Assembly: GCA_964586455.1 (NCBI GenBank)
Contig: CAZPHV010000014.1
Coordinates: 1 to 64,000, forward strand
DNA from: Aquimonas sp964586455
GTDB taxonomy: Bacteria > Pseudomonadota > Gammaproteobacteria > Xanthomonadales > Xanthomonadaceae
Direction of reading: 5' to 3'
DNA: 64,000 nucleotides
Part shown: one piece after another, positions 60,201-64,000 of the stretch
Numbering within the stretch: position 1 is the stretch's first letter
Layout of the letters: each line of letters opens with the position of its first letter
Notes under the pieces: model-generated
The model's input: only the letters and a program-made list of their open reading frames with translations
Database searches by the model: none
What the model was told of the DNA's origin: nothing
Made by a program: the position numbers and the translations under genes

Positions 60201-60223
60201 GCGTCGATGTACTCCCGGTCGGG

Positions 60224-61432
60224 TCAGCCCGCGGGCGCAGCCGTCATCACACCGATGCCGAGCGCCACCAGGCCGAGCAACATTCCGGCCAGCATGCTCC
60301 AGATCGCGTAGCGGCGCTCGGCCATGCGTTCCAACTCGGCGCGGCCGGGATCACGTCGGCGTTCAATCTCATGGCGTCGCTCCAGTAGCCGCGGGAGCCA
60401 CAGCAGATTCATCGCGCCGACCGCCGCCATCATCACCACGAACACGATGCCGGGCACGACAGGGTCGCCTTCCATGCCGGCGAAGAACATGCCAGCGGCG
60501 AACAGCACCACGACGGCGATCGCTACGGCCGAGTAGCGCGTCAGTGAACGCTTTTCGTCTTCGTCGATGGCGGTGATCCAGTACCGGCGCACGCCGAAGA
60601 CCACGCCGGCGATGCCGGCCACCAGCGCGAACAGTGCGCTGCCTGCCGCGCCCAGCAGGACCTTGCCGGCGCCCTTGCCGGCGCTGGCACCGCCGAACAT
60701 CAGCTTCGAAACGCCCTTTGCGCTGCCGCCTGCGGCAAGGCCCATTTTCTTTCCGGCGAGCAGGCCGCCGGCGGTCGCGGCGACTGCGGCCCCGGGGACC
60801 AAAGACAGGCCGCCCACCACCAGAGCGGTGAACGCGATGCCGGGTGCGGTGCTTTGTGCGAACTCGCCGATGCGCTTCAGCATGTCCGCACGCAGTGAAT
60901 CGCGGGCGCGCTGCAGGCGCTTGCGAACGGCGGCGTCCTGCATGCCCAGCAGCTGTGCGACCTGCTTCGAGCTCTGACCTTCGCGGTAATAGATGAGCAG
61001 GATCTCGCGGGTTTCTTCGGGCAATTCGTCAATCAGCTCAGCGACGATCTGCTCTTCGTGCTGGCGCGACAACAGTTCAGGCGCATCCGGCGTGGGGTCA
61101 GCGACCACCGCGAGGATGTCGTCCATGTCGCCGCCGTAGCGCTTTTCGCTGGCGCGTCGGCGCAAATGATCGCGTGCCAGATTGCGGGTGATCTGGCGCA
61201 GCCACGGCAGAAAGCTGCCGGTGTTGCGCAACTGCGGAAGGTTGTTCCAGGCATTGATGAAAGCGTCCTGGGCGATGTCCTGGCTGGTCGGCACGTCGCG
61301 CACGATCGACAGCGCGATGGCCGTGACCGAGTTCTGACTGGCGGCGACGATGCGCCCGAAGGCTGCGCGGTCACCGTTCTGGGCGCGTGGCAGGTGCTCG
61401 GAAATGACCAGGTCGAGGGTTTCGGCGTTCAT
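60224..61432 (-). CDS. Sigma-70 family factor fused to a C-terminal multi-span membrane domain
   Basis: The 402-residue protein has sigma region 2 at about 22-92 (TSQDIAQDAFINAWNNLPQL, SFLPWLRQITRNLARDHLRR). Region 4 is at about 130-182 (LIDELPEETREILLIYYREG, SSKQVAQLLGMQDAAVRKRLQ). Five hydrophobic segments follow at about 199-223, 256-281, 300-319, 324-345 and 375-397, with Gly/Lys-rich linkers. So the DNA-binding part is tied to the inner membrane and could be released or controlled there. The open frame extends to 61624, but ATG 61432 gives the usual ECF N terminus. It is followed by bpt. No separate anti-sigma gene is adjacent, suggesting control through the fused domain (inference). Confidence 0.85.
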   Translation of the reverse strand: MNAETLDLVISEHLPRAQNGDRAAFGRIVAASQNSVTAIALSIVRDVPTSQDIAQDAFINAWNNLPQLRNTGSFLPWLRQITRNLARDHLRRRASEKRYGGDMDDILAVVADPTPDAPELLSRQHEEQIVAELIDELPEETREILLIYYREGQSSKQVAQLLGMQDAAVRKRLQRARDSLRADMLKRIGEFAQSTAPGIAFTALVVGGLSLVPGAAVAATAGGLLAGKKMGLAAGGSAKGVSKLMFGGASAGKGAGKVLLGAAGSALFALVAGIAGVVFGVRRYWITAIDEDEKRSLTRYSAVAIAVVVLFAAGMFFAGMEGDPVVPGIVFVVMMAAVGAMNLLWLPRLLERRHEIERRRDPGRAELERMAERRYAIWSMLAGMLLGLVALGIGVMTAAPAG

Positions 61433-61877
61433 GCGGCTCTTCGGCTGTGGATGCTGGGGCGTCTGACGAATGCATTGGGCAGGTGTGACTGCTGCCATCG
61501 TCAGGTGGGATCGAGTGCCTGGCAAGTCCGCAATCGTTGCGGCTTGAACAGGGTCTACGACTTTGGTCGAAAGGATTGTCCGCCACTGCCGAAAGTCATG
61601 CGCAATGACCACACGCACGCACAACCGGATGCCAGCTGAATGACGCTCGCGGCCGGCTTTTCTCGTATTGAACAGTGCGGCAAACCTGCTGTCTCAAGTC
61701 GACCCCTCATTCTGTGTAGCTCTCTTGAGGGAACGAACAGCCGACAAGGCTGGTATGGAACGGAATGTGCATATGCGATCCCCAAGGCGAATTCGGGTCA
61801 GTTCCTTGACGGTGCGGTGACGCATCCAGAAACGGCCACCGGGCTCGCCTACGTGCCTCAACCCATCGGTGAATATT
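61433..61877. other. Divergent regulatory spacer between the membrane-sigma and MarR genes
   Basis: No supported gene lies in these 445 bases; a plus-strand frame at 61640-61897 has no motif and overlaps the MarR start. The region holds the bulged inverted repeat at 61523-61546 and an 8-bp palindrome GCATATGC near 61768, possible binding sites for the flanking regulators. Confidence 0.5.
61523..61546. promoter_or_regulatory. Ten-pair inverted repeat about 90 bp upstream of the membrane-sigma gene
   Basis: CAAG-T-CCGCAA (61523-61533) pairs with TTGCGG-CTTG (61537-61546) over a TCG centre, with one bulged T. It lies between two divergent regulator genes. It could be an operator or a leader hairpin of the minus-strand transcript. 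Confidence 0.45.
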
Positions 61878-62375
61878 ATGAGCAAGCGAAAAGCTGAAGC
61901 CGCGGCCAACGAAGCCGCTGAACTGCAGGCAGGCGAAATGCCCGCCGGCACCTCCCGTCTGGATGATCTGCTTGGCCTGTCCCTGCGACGCGCCGAGTCT
62001 GCTGCATCCGAAGAGCTGGCCGCGCAACTCAACGCGCATGACAGCACCCCCACCCGCATGATGGCGCTGATGATCGTGGCCGAGCGCCCCGGCCTGAAGC
62101 TTGTCGATCTGGCCCGCGCCCTGGGCATCGCCCGTTCTGGCGCGGTGGTCCTGGTCGATGAGCTGGAGAATCGCGGTCAGGTCAAGCGTCGTCCGATGCC
62201 GGGTGACCGTCGCGCGCACAGCCTGGTGGCTACGCCGCGTGGCCTGAAGGCCCTTGAGAAGCTGGTCGATGTGGCCAAGGCTTCGGATGACAAGGTGTTC
62301 GAGGTACTGGGTCCGCGCGATCGTCAGACCCTGTTGAAGCTGCTGTCGAAGATCGCGCCGCTGCCGGCGTCCTGA
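61878..62375 (+). CDS. MarR family transcriptional regulator
   Basis: The 165-residue protein has a charged N-terminal extension of about 30 residues, then the MarR winged helix. Helical LDDLLGLSLRRAESAASEEL is followed by TPTRMMALMIVAERPGLKLVDLARALGIARSGAVVLVDELENRGQVKRRPMPGDRRAHSLVATPRGLKALEKL. The recognition helix and the wing (DRRAHSLVATPRG) are complete. The ligand and targets are unknown. GTG 61869 precedes ATG 61878 in frame; the ATG was chosen. No clear target gene is adjacent, as the divergent neighbour is the membrane-sigma gene 445 bp away. Confidence 0.9.
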   Translation: MSKRKAEAAANEAAELQAGEMPAGTSRLDDLLGLSLRRAESAASEELAAQLNAHDSTPTRMMALMIVAERPGLKLVDLARALGIARSGAVVLVDELENRGQVKRRPMPGDRRAHSLVATPRGLKALEKLVDVAKASDDKVFEVLGPRDRQTLLKLLSKIAPLPAS

Positions 62376-62571
62376 TCTCGTCAACGGCACCTTCGGGCCG
62401 GGACCCGAGCGTGTCGAGATTCCATCGCGGGGCGGCGCTTCCGGGCGTCGCCCCGCTGCATTTTTGGCGCCGAAACCAAGGTCGATGCCGCTGTACTGTT
62501 CACCCAGATGTGTTTCGTCGAGCCTGCAGGCTCTCGTGGGCGGCAGATTTCGTTCGGCGAAATTCCAAAAA

Positions 62572-62967
62572 TCAGCCGTCGCCCAGCATCCATCGAACGA
62601 AGTTCAGCGAAGCGATCCCGACGATGATGAGCAGCAGGGCGAGGCGCACCTTGCTCGCCGTCGAGACACGTTTTTTTGCAAATGTCAACGGGCTATCGTG
62701 ACCACCAAGGGCCAAGGTTGACCCTCCGCGCTCAGTTTCCAGCAGTCCAGCGTCGGCCATGACCTGGCGGGCGCGAGTGATGTCATCGCCGTGAACGATC
62801 CAAAGCGATGACTCTGTCACATTGTTTTCGGAGAAGCTGAAGCTCCGGCGGCGGCTGCCCTTGTACGAGCGCGGCTGGCTCATGTGGGTCACGATGCCGT
62901 GCTCGGCCAGCAGTCTGGCCACGCCTTCGACGTTCTCAAGGCGACGCGAACGGAAGATCTGGCGCAT
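62572..62967 (-). CDS. Small membrane-anchored protein of the Xanthomonas 'pathogenicity-like' type
   Basis: The 131-residue protein has an N-terminal DUF2007-like signal-transducing fold: RQIFRSRRLENVEGVARLLAEHGIVTHMSQ, then SSLWIVHGDDITRARQVMADAGLL. A polar linker is followed by a single C-terminal membrane helix (VRLALLLIIVGIASLNFVRW), giving a tail-anchored topology with the domain in the cytoplasm. Similar short proteins in xanthomonads are annotated 'pathogenicity-like', but I know of no demonstrated role. It follows tesB with only a 3-bp gap and is probably co-transcribed. Confidence 0.75.
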   Translation of the reverse strand: MRQIFRSRRLENVEGVARLLAEHGIVTHMSQPRSYKGSRRRSFSFSENNVTESSLWIVHGDDITRARQVMADAGLLETERGGSTLALGGHDSPLTFAKKRVSTASKVRLALLLIIVGIASLNFVRWMLGDG

Positions 62968-62970
62968 GAA

Positions 62971-63840
62971 TCAGCCCTCCTTGTCGACGAGTCGGATCAG
63001 ACCTTCCTGGGCGGTGGAGGCTACCAGTACACCCTCGCGAGTATAGAAGCTGCCACGCGCCAGGCCTCGCGCGCTGTGTGCACTGGGGCTGTCGCAGGAA
63101 TACAGCAGCCATTGGTCCGCGCGAAAGGGCCGGTGGAACCACATCGCGTGATCCAGGCTGGCCATGTGCATGTCGCGCGACAGGTAGGACAAGCCGTGCG
63201 GAAAGGTGCTGGTGCCGATCAGATGAAAATCGGACACATAGGCTAGCAGGCTGCGATGCAGGATCGGGTCATCCGGAATGGTATCCATCAGCCGCACCCA
63301 GACCTGGTTGTAGGGCGGGCGCTTGGCCGGATGCAGCTCATCGCGGGGATACACCGAGCGGAATTCGAAGGGGCCGGTCCGGGTCAGCCAGCGCTGGGTG
63401 ATGGCCGGCAGCTGTGCCAGCGACTCCGCGGAAATCTGCGATGGCGGCTCGATGTCTTCGGGCTTGGGCACATCCGGCGCCGAGATCTGGTGACTCATCC
63501 CGTTCTCGGGCCGGTGAAAGCTCGCCGAGGCGACGAAGATCGGCTGGCCGTGCTGGATCGCGGTGACCCGGCGCACCGAAAAGCTGCCGCCATCACGCGA
63601 GTTCTCGACCTGGTAGACGATCGGATGCTCAACGTCACCGGCGCGCAGGAAGTAGGCGTGCAGCGAGTGCAGGGCGCGCTCGGCGGTGACGGTCTGTTGA
63701 GCCGCGGACATCGCCTGTCCCAGCACTTGGCCGCCAAACACGCGACGGGTGCCGATATCGCGGCTCTCGCCGCGGAACAGGTTGACTTCAAGGCGCTCCA
63801 AGCGGAGCAGGTCGATCAGTTCCGAGACCAGGGGATGCAT
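62971..63840 (-). CDS. tesB: Acyl-CoA thioesterase II
   Basis: TesB hydrolyses medium- and long-chain acyl-CoA to free fatty acid and CoA. The 289-residue protein is a double hot-dog. The first half has FRGESRDIGTRRVFGGQVLGQAMSAA, LHSLHAYFLRAGDVEHPIVYQVE and SFSVRRVTAIQHGQPIFVA. The second half has LAYVSDFHLIGTST, ASLDHAMWFHRPFRADQWLLY (catalytic Asp in SLDHAMWFH) and ARGSFYTREGVLVASTAQEGLIR (catalytic Gln near the C terminus). This matches TesB along its length. The ATG at 63840 gives the standard N terminus. It sits 58 bp downstream of the AmpD-like gene fragment. Confidence 0.94.
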   Translation of the reverse strand: MHPLVSELIDLLRLERLEVNLFRGESRDIGTRRVFGGQVLGQAMSAAQQTVTAERALHSLHAYFLRAGDVEHPIVYQVENSRDGGSFSVRRVTAIQHGQPIFVASASFHRPENGMSHQISAPDVPKPEDIEPPSQISAESLAQLPAITQRWLTRTGPFEFRSVYPRDELHPAKRPPYNQVWVRLMDTIPDDPILHRSLLAYVSDFHLIGTSTFPHGLSYLSRDMHMASLDHAMWFHRPFRADQWLLYSCDSPSAHSARGLARGSFYTREGVLVASTAQEGLIRLVDKEG

Positions 63841-63898
63841 GGGGCGTGCTGCAGGGGGAGGGGCCGCGGAGTATACGACCGCCGTCCCGAGCGCCTGC

Positions 63899-64000
63899 TC
63901 AGCCCGCCTCGACTGGGCTTGCGATCCGACGCAGCGGCAGGTCCAGCAGCACATCATCCCAAGGAAACTGCGGGCCGGGATCGCGCTTGCGGAACACCTG
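63899..64000 (-). CDS. C-terminal fragment of an AmpD-like N-acetylmuramoyl-L-alanine amidase
   Basis: Only the last 33 codons are in the window; the gene continues past the end on the minus strand. The readable part has RKRDPGPQFPWDDVLLD, matching the end of AmpD-type amidases, where K-x-DPGP-x-F-x-W carries the zinc-ligand Asp. AmpD recycles anhydro-muropeptides, so it would act on products of lytic transglycosylases such as the MltD at the other end of the window. The short length makes this tentative. Confidence 0.5.
   Translation of the reverse strand, partial: QVFRKRDPGPQFPWDDVLLDLPLRRIASPVEAG

Noticed and set aside
61640..61897. Plus-strand frame of 85 codons upstream of the MarR gene
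   Set aside because: It overlaps the MarR start in another frame and has no recognisable fold, so it was left as spacer.

Overview
The window is one contig stretch of GC-rich gammaproteobacterial chromosome, interrupted by a single 100-N assembly gap at 28460-28559. Gene content and order point to the Xanthomonadales/Lysobacterales. The phoB-phoR-ppk1-ppx block, the yafS-rnhA-dnaQ block, the short membrane protein of the Xanthomonas 'pathogenicity-like' type next to tesB, PA0069-like radical SAM, GTAG-headed REP-like hairpins and many secreted beta-helix proteins all fit. The species cannot be fixed from the sequence alone. I saw no prophage, insertion sequence, CRISPR array or rRNA; there is one tRNA (Ser, anticodon TGA).

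Layout. 0-15 kb: mltD-gloB on the minus strand, then about 10 kb of hydrolases, a glycine-zipper envelope protein, an amidohydrolase, a VanY-like carboxypeptidase, a large secreted repeat protein and relA, followed by the translationally coupled chain yafS-rnhA-dnaQ-protein kinase. 15-19 kb: a secreted reprolysin-like protease, tRNA-Ser, and pxpA coupled to two DUF969/DUF979 membrane proteins (probable 5-oxoproline uptake and use). 19-28 kb: bepA, then the phosphate/polyphosphate block phoB, phoR, ppk1, ppx, a lipoprotein and a Coa1-type membrane protein. 28-29 kb: 137-bp tandem repeats where the assembly breaks. 29-42 kb: a CBS-domain membrane protein, SRPBCC, DUF4287, radical SAM, lemA-DUF2207, a delta-60-repeat secreted protein with a structured leader, a quinone oxidoreductase, a membrane-anchored hydrolase, and a DUF4398/OmpA lipoprotein pair. 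42-47 kb: a large TPR protein of unknown function and DUF3228. 47-54 kb: secreted proteins, including three right-handed beta-helix proteins (one frameshifted), around an AraC-type membrane regulator. 54-64 kb: mfd, an ECF sigma factor, bpt, a sigma factor fused to five membrane segments, a MarR regulator, a small membrane protein, tesB and the tail of an AmpD-like amidase.

The most unusual signals are these. (1) A short motif F-x-[N/D]-G-F-E sits at the extreme C terminus of three unrelated secreted proteins and internally in a fourth; this looks like an undescribed sorting or anchoring tag. (2) Five inverted repeats of different sequence fill one 318-bp convergent spacer. (3) The leader of the delta-60 gene can hide its own Shine-Dalgarno and has two mutually exclusive inner hairpins. 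(4) A sigma-70 factor carries a C-terminal multi-span membrane domain. (5) The AraC-type gene hides a transmembrane helix in another frame, implying two compensating indels. (6) Three TTGCAA palindromes lie at 61- and 31-bp spacing upstream of the DUF4398/OmpA pair.

All family assignments come from reading motifs in the translations; no database search was run. Start codons were re-chosen by signal peptide, Shine-Dalgarno or overlap with the previous gene where the longest open frame was clearly too long.
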